The notes beneath the pieces were generated by a model. That model had not been told where the DNA came from. It saw only the letters and a program-made list of their open reading frames with translations, and searched no databases. A stretch of 64,000 nt of DNA from JALZOC01 sp046734955. Lineage in GTDB: Bacteria > Acidobacteriota > Vicinamibacteria > Vicinamibacterales > 2-12-FULL-66-21. Positions 44,442-54,474 of the stretch are shown here, piece by piece. The DNA lies in the NCBI GenBank assembly GCA_046734955.1, contig JBKPSH010000014.1, positions 1 to 64,000 on the forward strand, given 5' to 3'. How positions within the stretch are numbered: position 1 is the stretch's first letter; each line of letters begins with the position of its first letter. A program made the position numbers and the translations under genes.

Positions 44442-46760
44442 TTACGCGCGCTGTAGCTCGTGCACGGCGCGCAGGATCGACTCAGGCGTTGCTGGTGCAT
44501 CCAGTGGAACGGATTTCCCGGGAGCAAGGCTATGCAGCGCGTCGGCGATCGCAGCAAAGACGGAAATCGCCAGCATCAATGGCGGTTCGCCAACCGCCTT
44601 CGAGCGATAGATGGTCTCCTCGCGGTTGGCGTTGGTGAATAGTGCGACTCGCAACTCGGGCGGCACATCGGACGAACACGGGATTTTGTAGGTGGAAGGT
44701 GCGTGGGTGACGAGCCGGCCTTCGTCATCGAATAGCAATTCCTCGGTCGTCAACCATCCGATGCCCTGGACGAAGCCTCCTTCAATTTGACCAAGATCGA
44801 TCGCGGGGTTGAGCGAGCTGCCCACGTCGTGAAGGATGTCGGCCCGCAGCACTTTCATCTCGCCGGTGGTGACGTCGACGATAACTTCGGAGCACGCTGC
44901 GCCGTATGCGAAATAGTAGAACGGACGACCAGTGGCACTTTCGCGATCCCAGTGAATCTTCGGCGTGCGGTAAAAACCGGTCGACGAGAGCGCCACGCGG
45001 TTCTTCCATGCTCGATCCACGATCTCTGGAAACGGAATCGAGCGGCCGCCAATCAAGACCTTATTGTCGCGGAAACAGATCTGGTCCGCCGGCACGCCAA
45101 ATTCTGCCATCGCCAAATCGATCAACCGCATCTTGATCGTACGAGCTGCGGCCTGCGCGGCCATGCCGTTGAGATCAGAGCCGGACGACGCCGCGGTCGC
45201 CGACGCGTTCGGCACTTTGTCGGTCGTCGTGGCCGTGATCTGCACGCGGTCGAGATCGATCCCGAACTCCTCAGCGACGATCTGAGCAACTTTGGTGAAC
45301 AGCCCTTGCCCCATCTCGGTGCCACCATGGTTCAAGTGCACCGTGCCGTCGTGATAGACGTGCACCAGGGCGCCAGCCTGATTGAGGATCACGTTGGTGA
45401 ATGAGATGCCGAACTTCACCGGCGTGAGCGCGATGCCGCGTTTGAGAAACCGGCTCGCCGCGTTGAACGTGCCGGCCGCGACCCGCCGTCTGCGATAGTC
45501 GGACGTCGTCTCGAGGCTCTCGATCAGTTCGGGAAGGACGTTGTCGGTCACGCGCATGCCATAGGGCGTCGTGTCTCGATCGCCGTTGCCGTAGAGATTG
45601 CGCTTCCGAACATCGAGCGGATCGATCCCCAGTGACCACGCAATCGCGTCGATCGTGCGCTCGATCGCCATCATGCCTTGCGGGCCACCGAAGCCACGAA
45701 ACGCCGTGTTGGACACCGTATGCGTCTTCATCCGTTTCGAAAGGATGGTGGTCGACGGCAGATAGTACGCATTGTCGGAGTGGTACATCGCGCGGTCGTT
45801 GATCGCGCCGGAGATGTCGGCCGAATAGCCGCAGCGCGAGGCGAGTGTGACTTCGTATCCCCGAATTCCACCGGAGTCGTCGAAGGCCACTTGATAATCG
45901 GCGCGGAAGTCGTGCCGCTTGCCGGTCAGGATCATGTCGTCGTCACGATCGAGTCGTAACTTGCACGGACGACGGGTGATCCATGCGGCGAGCGCCGCGA
46001 TCGACGCCCATTGCGCGGCCTGCGTCTCCTTGCCGCCGAATGCGCCACCCATGCGCCGAACTTCGACCGTGACGGCGGCTTGCGGCAGCCTGAGCATCCT
46101 CGCGATGATGGCCTGAACCTCGCTCGGATGCTGCGTCGAGGAATGCACCAGCATCGCGTTTTCGCCGTGGACAGCGAGTGCGACCTGGCCTTCCAGATAG
46201 AAGTGTTCCTGACCGCCGATCCTCAGCGTGCCGGCCAGATGGCGCGGTCCGGCCGCGAGCGCCGCCGCACTGTCCCCCTTGCGGAACGTGTAGTCGGGCA
46301 TCAGGCAATGTCCCGCCGCGAGCGCTTGATCAACCGTAATCACTGGCGGCTCGGGATCGATTTCGATCTCGGCAAGCCGGACCGCCTGACGAGCGGCGTC
46401 GCGCGTTTCAGCGACGACCGCAAACAGCACCTGGCCATGAAACTCGACCACCGACTCGGCAAAAATCGGATCGTCGCCCTTGACCGGACTGCAATCATTA
46501 CGGCCAGGGATGTCCGCAACTGTGAGCACACTCACGACGCCAGGCGCCGCGCGGACGGTCTCGAGTTCGAGCCGCTTGATGCGTCCATGCGCCGCCGGCG
46601 AACCGCCAGGCGCCACGTGCAGCGTCCCCTCGGGCTCACGGATATCGTCAACGTAGGGTGCGCTTCCAGTGACGTGACGCCGAGCGGAGTCATGAACAGT
46701 TGGCAGGCGCACTATGCGCGTCGCTGTATCGGCCTCGACAAGTCGATCAAGGGGTGGCAT
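44442..46760 (-). CDS. xdhB: Xanthine dehydrogenase molybdopterin-binding subunit
   Basis: Large subunit that hydroxylates hypoxanthine and xanthine to urate at the molybdenum centre. At 772 aa it matches the bacterial XdhB. Purine-specific active-site residues known from bovine xanthine oxidase are conserved: Glu245 in GGAFGGKETQ (bovine Glu802), Arg355 in NTAFRGFGGPQ (Arg880), and the catalytic Glu725 in AVGEPPLMLA (Glu1261). HLNHGGTEMGQGL is the usual cofactor-binding loop. The start overlaps the xdhA stop by 14 nt. The inserting chaperone XdhC is not in this window. Confidence 0.96.
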   Translation of the reverse strand: MPPLDRLVEADTATRIVRLPTVHDSARRHVTGSAPYVDDIREPEGTLHVAPGGSPAAHGRIKRLELETVRAAPGVVSVLTVADIPGRNDCSPVKGDDPIFAESVVEFHGQVLFAVVAETRDAARQAVRLAEIEIDPEPPVITVDQALAAGHCLMPDYTFRKGDSAAALAAGPRHLAGTLRIGGQEHFYLEGQVALAVHGENAMLVHSSTQHPSEVQAIIARMLRLPQAAVTVEVRRMGGAFGGKETQAAQWASIAALAAWITRRPCKLRLDRDDDMILTGKRHDFRADYQVAFDDSGGIRGYEVTLASRCGYSADISGAINDRAMYHSDNAYYLPSTTILSKRMKTHTVSNTAFRGFGGPQGMMAIERTIDAIAWSLGIDPLDVRKRNLYGNGDRDTTPYGMRVTDNVLPELIESLETTSDYRRRRVAAGTFNAASRFLKRGIALTPVKFGISFTNVILNQAGALVHVYHDGTVHLNHGGTEMGQGLFTKVAQIVAEEFGIDLDRVQITATTTDKVPNASATAASSGSDLNGMAAQAAARTIKMRLIDLAMAEFGVPADQICFRDNKVLIGGRSIPFPEIVDRAWKNRVALSSTGFYRTPKIHWDRESATGRPFYYFAYGAACSEVIVDVTTGEMKVLRADILHDVGSSLNPAIDLGQIEGGFVQGIGWLTTEELLFDDEGRLVTHAPSTYKIPCSSDVPPELRVALFTNANREETIYRSKAVGEPPLMLAISVFAAIADALHSLAPGKSVPLDAPATPESILRAVHELQRA

Positions 46761-48228
46761 CGATCCGCTCCCGAATTCCGACGATGCGAGTATTCGCGGC
46801 GGCCGTGCCGCCGACCTCGATCAGAGCCTTGCGCAGGAGTGCGCGAGCGACCTCGCCGCGATACGCTGCGCTCGCGCGATGGTCAGTGATCGGTGTGAAG
46901 TCCTGCGACAGCGCCGCTAATGCTGGCTGCCAGCTGGCCTCATCCTCCAGGTCGGCGCCGGTCAATGCCGTTTCTGACCGTGATGCCCGCTTTGGCGTAG
47001 GCGCCATGCCTCCGAAAGCCATCCGCGCCCCTTCAATTCGCGAGCCGGCGAGCGTGAACTTGAAAGCGCCCAGCGCCGCCGAAATGTCCTGGTCGAACCG
47101 TTTCGAAATCTTGTAGCAACGGAAGCGTTCGCTCGGCTTGAGCTTCGGCACGTGCACACTTCGTATCAATTCGCCGGCGTCACGATCCTGTTTGCCGTAC
47201 GCGATGAAGAAGTCCTCGAGCGGCACGTTCCGCTGCGCGTCACCCTTTTGCAGTGTCAGCGTCGCGCCGAGAGCGATCAGCGCCGGCGGCGTGTCGCCAA
47301 TCGGCGATCCATTGGCGATATTGCCGCCGATGGTTCCGACAGTCCGGATTTGCTTGCCGGCAAAGCGCCGCATCAACTCGCCGAGATCGGGATCGATCGC
47401 CGCAAGGTAGGGGAGTGCTGCCTCGTGCGACACGGTCGCGCCGAACGTGACACCGTCGCGGTCATCCTCGATCGCGTCGAGCACACGCACTCGGCCAAGC
47501 CAGATAATCTTGGGCAGCGTCTGGAGCTTCTTCGTGATCCACAAACCGACGTCGGTCGCGCCGCTTACCAGCACCGCGTCGGGATGTGCAGCGTAGAGCG
47601 TGGACAATCCTTCAAGGCTCGCCGGCGCGGCGAAGAAGCGCGAGTCACTCCCGACGAATAGATCATCATCGTCTTCCAGCAGGCGCAATGCTGGCATGAC
47701 GTCACGTTCTTGCACCGCGAACCGGTCGATCCGGCTACCGCTGCACGAGGACAGGGCGGCATCGACGATCGGGCGGTAGCCCGTGCAGCGACAGAGGTTG
47801 CCGGCGATCCAGTCGTTCACCGTGGCACGATCGAGCCGGCCGTCGCGCTCGCGGTGATAGAGCGCAAACAGCATCATGACAAATCCAGGCGTGCAGAAGC
47901 CGCATTGCGATCCATGCTGGTCGACTAACTGTTGCTGCACCGGATGCAGCGTTTCACCGTCGGCGAGGTCTTCCACCGTGATCACTTCAGCGCCGTCAGC
48001 CTGGCCGGCAAGCAGGATGCAGGCGTTCACTGGCTGGTAGACAAGGCGACCGCCGATGTGTTTGCGCAAGACCACGGTGCAGGCACCGCAGTCACCTTCG
48101 GCGCAGCCCTCCTTCGTACCGACTGCGTGCTCGATAAGACGAAGGTAGTCGAGCAGCGTCAGCGTCGGCACGATGTCACCGAGCCGCACTTCTCGTCCTC
48201 GTCGCAGAAACCTGATCTCTCTCCGCAT
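46747..48228 (-). CDS. xdhA: Xanthine dehydrogenase iron-sulfur/FAD subunit
   Basis: Electron-transfer subunit, 493 aa. The N-terminal plant-type ferredoxin domain has GCAEGDCGACTVVL, and a second iron-sulfur domain has QSQCGFCTPGFVM-like and NLCRCTGYRPIVDA motifs. FAD domain: VLVSGATDVGLWITK and GTIGGNIANGSPIGDTPPALIALGA. The C-terminal flavin domain closes the protein. The first ATG with protein-like sequence is 48228 (MRREIRFLRR); the frame open further upstream, to 48342, is excluded. The gene is followed by xdhB in a two-gene operon for purine breakdown. Confidence 0.95.
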   Translation of the reverse strand: MRREIRFLRRGREVRLGDIVPTLTLLDYLRLIEHAVGTKEGCAEGDCGACTVVLRKHIGGRLVYQPVNACILLAGQADGAEVITVEDLADGETLHPVQQQLVDQHGSQCGFCTPGFVMMLFALYHRERDGRLDRATVNDWIAGNLCRCTGYRPIVDAALSSCSGSRIDRFAVQERDVMPALRLLEDDDDLFVGSDSRFFAAPASLEGLSTLYAAHPDAVLVSGATDVGLWITKKLQTLPKIIWLGRVRVLDAIEDDRDGVTFGATVSHEAALPYLAAIDPDLGELMRRFAGKQIRTVGTIGGNIANGSPIGDTPPALIALGATLTLQKGDAQRNVPLEDFFIAYGKQDRDAGELIRSVHVPKLKPSERFRCYKISKRFDQDISAALGAFKFTLAGSRIEGARMAFGGMAPTPKRASRSETALTGADLEDEASWQPALAALSQDFTPITDHRASAAYRGEVARALLRKALIEVGGTAAANTRIVGIRERIDATP

Positions 48229-48404
48229 GCTCAATCGGCCGACGTTACTCTGGGCGGTATATCGTATCAATCGAAACGCGCTTGATCGAGACTGGTTCCA
48301 GTGAGACTGGCGGCAATAGGCGTCGGGGGCAAGGGCAACCAACGGCCTCTCGTATCCTACGGGAGCGTGTGGATTTCGATGGGGTCGACGGTAGGGCGAC
48401 GGCG

Positions 48405-48433
48405 CGCCAGGGTCGGGTCAAGCGACCCTGGCG
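48405..48433 (-). terminator. Terminator-like hairpin after the exported protein gene
   Basis: A perfect 11-bp stem pairs 48405-48415 with 48423-48433 (7-nt loop), 16 nt beyond the stop of the gene ending at 48450. It also lies upstream of xdhA. No T-run. The remaining 48229-48404 shows no gene and probably holds the xdh promoter. Confidence 0.5.
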
Positions 48434-48449
48434 ACTTCCGTCTGGCGAG

Positions 48450-49544
48450 CTACTTGATAGAGAAGGATAAAGGGGCCGACGTTGGATTCGGCGTCGCGAT
48501 CGAAACAGGAGCGCCTCCGCACAACGAACCTGCCGTGGTCAGGCTGGCGTCGAAGCCATCGAACGTGCCGCTGGCCGGCAATGAAGCTGCTTGCCCGCCG
48601 TTGTTGAGATTCGTGTGCACCGTCGCCAGGAATGTCGAGCCCGCCGGAACGACGACGCTCTGGAGACATTGATTCTGTCCCTGGGCGGTGCCGAGGCCAA
48701 ACGAGGCGACATTGAAACTGGACGCGTCGATCTCGGCGGCAGTAAGGAACGTAAATACCGCATTGCCTGGATTATTGTTCGGCTGTGTCGAGAACCACGG
48801 ATCCAATGAGACCTGAAGATCGAAGGATTCTGATGTTCCGCAGGTGTTCACGACCATCACATTGTGCGAGAGCGACCCATACGGATTCGTCGACGTCACC
48901 TTGCCCTTGTTGTTTACGTTGATTTCGGTTGACGTGATGGTGTTCGCCAAGGACGCGTCGCTGATGAAGTCGTACACCTTCAGGCAAGCCGTCGGATGGA
49001 CCAGTTTGATCTTGACCAGGATGTCCGTCACCGTTTTCAAGTGCTGATCACTGGCGCTGAGTTGCAGTTTCGCAACCAGCTCGTCACCGTCTTCGTTGAG
49101 CGCAGGGTCGGTCGCGACGATGCTGGGGATACTGACAGTGACCAGGACCGACGAATCCCACCCAATGCCGGACACGGACAGCGGCGAGGCGGACGGTGTC
49201 AAGGTAAGACTGTCGGATCCGGTCTGGGTCAGCGCGAGCGACGCCGGATATGTCGGTGTGTTACCGCTGCTGAATAGGTCGCGCAGGTTCAACTGGAATA
49301 CTGCGAATGGCCCGGTAGGAAAAGTCATCCCAACTGTCGTGTAATTCAAATGGATCGTGCCGATGGCGTACGTGCCGGGTGTGTACCCGTTTCCGTTCTC
49401 CGTCATCAAAGGTGCGGGTTGACCGTTCGGGATCGTCACTCCAGCCTGAACGGAGTCCGCGAGGGCGGTCCCGGCCCCAATAGTGAAACTTACAAGCATC
49501 AGCATCGCTATCGTGCGCAGCTGACCTGCCACAAGAACTCGCAT
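48450..49544 (-). CDS. Exported hypothetical protein
   Basis: A 364-aa protein with a signal peptide (about residues 1-30, ending GTALADS). The mature part is beta-rich, Ser/Thr/Asn-rich, with four to six Cys (for example PTACLKVYDF, VNTCGTSE, NQCLQS, GSLCGG) that could form disulfides. No catalytic motif or sorting signal is seen. It has its own 264-bp upstream gap (49545-49808), with AGGAG-like purines near the start and no other gene. Function unknown. Confidence 0.75.
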   Translation of the reverse strand: MRVLVAGQLRTIAMLMLVSFTIGAGTALADSVQAGVTIPNGQPAPLMTENGNGYTPGTYAIGTIHLNYTTVGMTFPTGPFAVFQLNLRDLFSSGNTPTYPASLALTQTGSDSLTLTPSASPLSVSGIGWDSSVLVTVSIPSIVATDPALNEDGDELVAKLQLSASDQHLKTVTDILVKIKLVHPTACLKVYDFISDASLANTITSTEINVNNKGKVTSTNPYGSLSHNVMVVNTCGTSESFDLQVSLDPWFSTQPNNNPGNAVFTFLTAAEIDASSFNVASFGLGTAQGQNQCLQSVVVPAGSTFLATVHTNLNNGGQAASLPASGTFDGFDASLTTAGSLCGGAPVSIATPNPTSAPLSFSIK

Positions 49545-49808
49545 TTCCTCTCCTTAATCCTTCCGTAGTCGTTTGTTGTCGACGCAACCTTGCGCGTTGG
49601 CTTGTTGCCTCGCGTCTTTCACGGACAACGGCAAGAGGAGGGCCAATCGAACCGGTCGAAGATCGGGTTCAGGTGATCTGCAATGAGGTCTGGAGGTTAG
49701 CGCCGAATCAGCGAGTGCGCGCGGAGATCTCTGGTTGCCGCGGAGCAGGCATTACTTCTGGTCAGGGACAGAGTTTGTTCTGGCGAGAAACGCCGTTCCG
49801 AAGCTTCG

Positions 49809-51137
49809 CTAAACGTCGATCGTGAAGCTGCCGTCAGTCAGGAAGGTCGCGGCCTTCATCCGCGCGGTGTGACCTTTTCGCAATTTGGTGACCAGCGATC
49901 TTATTGACTTCATATGCGCCTGCAGGTCTTTGTTCTTGGTCATGTCCGGCGTCGCGGGACCGGCGGTGAACCAGAACTTGAATGGCCGATTCGGCCCGAT
50001 TGGTGCCCCACCATCGAATCCCTTCAACCGCGCGGTTGCGAAAGCTGTCACGACTTCCACCTCCGGGTTCGTGTGGGCGCCATTTCCACAGAACACGTAG
50101 TTGTCGGCCGTAACTGTTCTCACGAAGCTCTCGTCGACATTGGCTTTCGCGCCATGGTGTTGAACCTTCAACACGTCAACGTGAATGCGCCCTGCCGGGT
50201 CGAGCTTCTTGTGCCGTTGAAGGCCCTGGATGATCTCGCTCGACACACCGTCGCCGGTCATCAACACCTGCTTCGTTCCCTCCTCGACCAGCAGCATGAT
50301 CGACGCGAGGTTGGCTTCGGTGACCTGAGTCAGCCCTTCGCCGAGCGCTTCGTCGAGCATCGGGTTCGCAACGACGCGGGGGCTCAACGCGCCGAGGCGC
50401 TCTTCGTCGCGCAGGAGCTGCTGGTGGAGCTTCGCGAGCGCGTCTTTGCTCTTGTCGAGAAACTTCTGCCATCTCACACGCAGATTGTCGATGTCGTCCT
50501 GAGACGGTCCCAACAAAAACATCCGCAAGCTGCCGAGCGTGACCGCTTCGGACGCCTTCGCCGGCCCACTCGCCGATCGCTTCAGGAGACGTCCGTTGCT
50601 GCGTGGATTGAGCGGTATTCCTAACTGCTGCGGAGAGAGCCGCCGCGTCAGCTCCATCGACGACAGCTCGCCGGTGATGATGTCGTCGAGCTTCGATGCC
50701 AACGTGCGAAGCGACTCGGCCGGCGATCCCGCGAGAATCGTGGCGACGGTTCCCAACACTGGTTCAACCGCATGCCCTGTGTCGTCGCCGACCAGCCTGA
50801 AAAGGCCGTTGTGCCACACCTCACCGATCTTCGGTGGCCGCGCGATTGACGGAGGCTTCGTGCTTGGCTTGGTGGTCTTTAGAAACTCGAACTGCCGCCA
50901 CGCGACTTCGTCTTCAATCAGTCGCAAGATCCCGGAAATATGGTCGTCGTCGATGTGCGAGACACAGACGACGTCGAGCTTGCCCCCTTTTTTCCGCATA
51001 ACCCCAAGCACGCCGCGCGTGTTGGCCTCGTACGATGCTGTGCGCCCGCCGTCAACCAGCACGCGCCGCGGTGGGGAATCGCGCGACTCGATCAGGCAGC
51101 AGTCGCCATCGGCAGCGTGAAAGGCGGTCAGTTTCAT
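49809..51137 (-). CDS. ComEC-like metallo-beta-lactamase-fold hydrolase
   Basis: A 442-aa MBL-fold protein without membrane segments. The metal motif is SHIDDDHISG (His61, Asp63, Asp65, His66), the HxDxDH form found in ComEC-type domains. Other elements are FHAADGDCCLIES with RVLVDGG at the N-terminus, LMTGDGVSSEII, and LKVQHHGAKANVDESF near residue 326. The middle (about 95-240) is an insert lacking MBL motifs. The start overlaps the subtilase stop as ATGA, so the two are made together. Whether it cuts nucleic acid or another substrate is unknown. Confidence 0.88.
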   Translation of the reverse strand: MKLTAFHAADGDCCLIESRDSPPRRVLVDGGRTASYEANTRGVLGVMRKKGGKLDVVCVSHIDDDHISGILRLIEDEVAWRQFEFLKTTKPSTKPPSIARPPKIGEVWHNGLFRLVGDDTGHAVEPVLGTVATILAGSPAESLRTLASKLDDIITGELSSMELTRRLSPQQLGIPLNPRSNGRLLKRSASGPAKASEAVTLGSLRMFLLGPSQDDIDNLRVRWQKFLDKSKDALAKLHQQLLRDEERLGALSPRVVANPMLDEALGEGLTQVTEANLASIMLLVEEGTKQVLMTGDGVSSEIIQGLQRHKKLDPAGRIHVDVLKVQHHGAKANVDESFVRTVTADNYVFCGNGAHTNPEVEVVTAFATARLKGFDGGAPIGPNRPFKFWFTAGPATPDMTKNKDLQAHMKSIRSLVTKLRKGHTARMKAATFLTDGSFTIDV

Positions 51138-53239
51138 CGATGCGTCGCCTTCCGTGTTTTCCTGGTTTTCTTTTTCTTCGCGGTGTCCTCACCGTCCGCC
51201 TTGAGATCGCGCGGCATGAACGGCCGAACCGCTTCCTTCACGCACATGTCTGGCCGAATGCGTCCGAACCCGGCGGCGTCCTGCCATGCATAGTCGGAGC
51301 CGGGCAACGGCTGCGCCATGCGCCGCATGATGCCGACGATCTGCGTCGCCGTCAGCCGCGGCTCGCGCGCCAGCATCTGCGCGGCGACGCCGGCGACATA
51401 GGGACTCGCCATACTCGTGCCGGTCATCGCGACCCACTGGCGATCGTCGGTCGAAAAGCCACGCGCGGCGACGATATCGCTGCCGGGCGCGGCAATTTCG
51501 GGTTTGTATCGGCCGTCGCGCGTCGGTCCCTGGCTCGATGATACGTGGATGCGCTCGGCCAGGTCCTCGCAGTTACCAACGGAGATCACCCGGTAGCCGC
51601 ACGCGAGCGAACTCACCGACGAGCGATCGACGTTGCTGCGCGTTGTGAAATACGATGGAAAACGCCACGCATCGACTTCGCCGATGCGTCCGAGTGGACG
51701 AGGATCGTCGCGCTCGATCCACGCGTCGAAGCGGCCGCTGCGTACCTCGACGCCGCGCAGCCGAACGATCCACGTGCCTGCCTCGATTCCGATCACCGGT
51801 TGCTTCAAGCGCGGGCTGAGGAACAGCGAGATACGATTCGCCCCGTTGGCCGGGTTGTAACGCTCGTTGTAGATCGAGACGAACGTCTCGCTCTCGAGCC
51901 GCCGGTTCTCGACGTAGGTCCCAGGCCTCACCGGACCGATCCACACGCCCGACGGCGATCGCAAACGAACTTCGAACTCGTCGCCCGCTTCGTACCAGAT
52001 TTCAAGCTCGTTCTCCGAGACGTCGGCGATCCCGTTGCCGACGACCTGCCACTCGAGATCAGTTTCGAGGCCGCGAGCGGCGATCTGGCCGGAGGCGTGT
52101 ATGCGCCCGGTGAGGTGTCCGAGGTCGCCTTCGAACTGCGGTGCCTGCTGTCCCGCATTCCCTGCCGCGACACAGACACAACGTCCCGGTGTCATCAGCG
52201 CAGCGTCGATCCACCGGCAGATCGCGCTGGTACCGTCGTGCGCGTGACCGTTCGTGCCGAGGGAAATGTTGATCACCGTCGGGATCGGCCGCCGGTAGAG
52301 CCGCTCGCCGAGATCGAAGAGGTAATCGACCGCATGCGCGAGCCGTGTGGAATCGTAGAGCGTCGCGTGGCGATCGAGCTCGCGCTCGGTCAGGGCGATC
52401 AGCACGCCCGCGATGACGGCGTTCGGACACACGCCGCTGTTCCCTGCGGCGATGCTGGTGACGTGTGTGGCGTGGGCGCCCGGTACTTGCACTGATTGCG
52501 GCAGCAAGTCGGTCGCGCCGATCTTGTGGCGCCGGCTCCATTGCACTGCCTTCTGCATCCGTTCGCGCGTCAACTCCGCACCGTAGCCGAACGGCTTCGG
52601 CGCGTCGCCAAGCGGTGAACCGGCGGGCGCACCCTGATCCCAGATGCGAACGAATCGCGTTCGGCCCGACGAATCGATGAAATCAGGATGCGAGAAATCG
52701 AACCCGCCGACGTCGATGATTCCAATGAGCACATGCGGAGCGACGACCTTCGCTCCTGGCAGTTTCGGTGCGCGACTTGAGGGCGCCTTGACCAGTCGCG
52801 GGGTAATCGCCGCGTGGGGGAGCGCCAACGGTTCCCCCATTTCGATGTAGGTGATCCCGCTCGCTACGCCGCGGTTCGCGATCTGTTCAATCTGCCGGGG
52901 ACTCAATTGCGCGGTGACGAGATCGCCGCGCCGATGTGGACGGCCCGGCAATCGATCGAGGGGCGTTTCGGGTGTCGCCAGGCGCACGAAACAGCTCGCA
53001 CGAACACCGCCGGTCGGCGGACGTCCCGACGGCGGTTTCTTCAGCGGTTTGCCGGAGTCCTTCGGCCGGCTCACTGCCTGTTCGAGCTTTGCGCGCGCGC
53101 CGACCCTTTTCGACACCGCGGCGTCAGCTTCAACCGAGCCGGAGATCTCTGCGCGAATCCCATTCACCTCCGCGTCGCCGTTGCAGACGACGCGCAGGCG
53201 CGGTCCGAGACGTTCGAGGTTGTCCTGTCGTATGGCCAT
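51134..53239 (-). CDS. Subtilase (S8-family serine peptidase)
   Basis: A 701-aa peptidase with no signal peptide, so probably cytosolic. The triad by this start is Asp176 in IGIIDVGGFDFSHP, His256 in GAHATHVTSIAAG and Ser609 in MTGTSMASPYVAG. DVGG for DTGI and HATHV for HGTHV are unusual but keep the catalytic residues. Between His and Ser there is an insert of about 150 residues that looks beta-rich. The N-terminal ~165 residues are Arg/Lys/Pro-rich and may be an inhibitor-like or targeting part. ATG at 53239 is preferred over an upstream start at 53287. It overlaps the MBL gene by 4 nt. Confidence 0.88.
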   Translation of the reverse strand: MAIRQDNLERLGPRLRVVCNGDAEVNGIRAEISGSVEADAAVSKRVGARAKLEQAVSRPKDSGKPLKKPPSGRPPTGGVRASCFVRLATPETPLDRLPGRPHRRGDLVTAQLSPRQIEQIANRGVASGITYIEMGEPLALPHAAITPRLVKAPSSRAPKLPGAKVVAPHVLIGIIDVGGFDFSHPDFIDSSGRTRFVRIWDQGAPAGSPLGDAPKPFGYGAELTRERMQKAVQWSRRHKIGATDLLPQSVQVPGAHATHVTSIAAGNSGVCPNAVIAGVLIALTERELDRHATLYDSTRLAHAVDYLFDLGERLYRRPIPTVINISLGTNGHAHDGTSAICRWIDAALMTPGRCVCVAAGNAGQQAPQFEGDLGHLTGRIHASGQIAARGLETDLEWQVVGNGIADVSENELEIWYEAGDEFEVRLRSPSGVWIGPVRPGTYVENRRLESETFVSIYNERYNPANGANRISLFLSPRLKQPVIGIEAGTWIVRLRGVEVRSGRFDAWIERDDPRPLGRIGEVDAWRFPSYFTTRSNVDRSSVSSLACGYRVISVGNCEDLAERIHVSSSQGPTRDGRYKPEIAAPGSDIVAARGFSTDDRQWVAMTGTSMASPYVAGVAAQMLAREPRLTATQIVGIMRRMAQPLPGSDYAWQDAAGFGRIRPDMCVKEAVRPFMPRDLKADGEDTAKKKKTRKTRKATHR

Positions 53240-53346
53240 CGGGCTCACCGTTCTCAGCGACGGAAACATCCGTCGCTGAGCGCCCAAAGTATAGCCAGCT
53301 GACCAGAGAGATGAAATTGGCCGATCGGCGTATTCGATAGGTACTT

Positions 53347-54450
53347 CTATCGGCGAGTACCCGATGCGGCGTGCGTCTCGTCGGGCTCCAGTCGCGCGGC
53401 GAAGCCCCAGCCGCCGAACTTCTCAGACAGGGCGAGCACGATCTCGTTCGGACCGGGACGAAGGTCCACATAGATCGCATCCGGACCGAGAGAGGCGACT
53501 CCGAGGAATGAAGGATCCCGTGACTGGAATACACTGTCGCCGGCAAAGAGCAGGCGGCCGTTCACGAAGATGTGCACTCGATCGCTGTAGGCGAACACGA
53601 GCTTCATCTGTTCGGCGCGCGCGGCGGTGATGGTCGAACGCGCGAACACGAGAGCCAGGCTCGAGGGAGTGCTGCGCGTCCGGCGGCGGTACTCGGCGAT
53701 GTTCACGAGCCCGGAACTCTCGGCAGTGACCGATGTCCACGCGGCGGCGCCCGATGTTGCGCGATCTGGCAGCACGTCATCCTTCATCGCGGTCGTCTCG
53801 AACGCGGGACTCAGCTCCCACTTCGTCAGCGTGTGAGGCGCAGGCGGCGGTTCCGCCGGACGAGCCGCCGGTGCGGTTGTATTCGCGGGCGAGACGATCA
53901 CGTTGGAGAAGTTCGCGCCGCCGAGAGAGCCCCAGAGTCCGATCATGCCGCGCGCCCACGGGCGTTTGAGCGACGTCACTGTCAATTGCGGGTTCGCGGC
54001 GCCGTCTACGAACAGTCGCGCCGTGTAACCGGAGGCGACAAGCTTGACGTGCAACCACCGGTTCAGAGGCAGCTCCGCTTCACCGGTGTACCCCGGACCA
54101 CTGTAAAGCTGCCACGCCTCGCCGCCGTTATAGATCGGCGTGTACTGCAGCGCGTCGGGCCGTCGCGACAGATGAGGCCGCAGGTAGATCAGTTCGTAGT
54201 CGTCCTCGGAGAGCGCGCGGAACGCGACGCCGGCGAAGCTGGCGTGCCCGTGCATCGCCACGTCGAACTCGATCGTTCCGTCGCCGAACGACGAGTCGCG
54301 CAACAATGCCACGCCGTTTTCGATGAACAGGGATGGACGTTCGAGATACGTCATGCTGGTGGCGCCGTGACCGACGAGCGTCCAGCGCGCGGCGTCGAAT
54401 GGAATCTGCTGCGTCTCAGCGAGCGTGAGTAGGAGAAGCAATGTGAGCAT
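53347..54450 (-). CDS. Exported LamG/DUF1080-like protein
   Basis: A 367-aa protein with a short signal peptide (MLTLLLLLTLAET). Residues ~18-190 form a concanavalin-like domain (FIENGVALLRDSSFGDGTIEFDV, ASFAGVAFRA, WLHVKLVASGYTARLFVDG, GMIGLWGSLGGANFSNV). The rest is another beta-rich domain with a HIFVNGRLLFAGD segment, like carbohydrate-binding or concanavalin domains. Catalytic residues were not found. It follows the AraC-type gene on the same strand with a 24-nt gap. Confidence 0.78.
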   Translation of the reverse strand: MLTLLLLLTLAETQQIPFDAARWTLVGHGATSMTYLERPSLFIENGVALLRDSSFGDGTIEFDVAMHGHASFAGVAFRALSEDDYELIYLRPHLSRRPDALQYTPIYNGGEAWQLYSGPGYTGEAELPLNRWLHVKLVASGYTARLFVDGAANPQLTVTSLKRPWARGMIGLWGSLGGANFSNVIVSPANTTAPAARPAEPPPAPHTLTKWELSPAFETTAMKDDVLPDRATSGAAAWTSVTAESSGLVNIAEYRRRTRSTPSSLALVFARSTITAARAEQMKLVFAYSDRVHIFVNGRLLFAGDSVFQSRDPSFLGVASLGPDAIYVDLRPGPNEIVLALSEKFGGWGFAARLEPDETHAASGTRR

Positions 54451-54474
54451 GGCGCCAGTGTGGCGCCCCGACGG

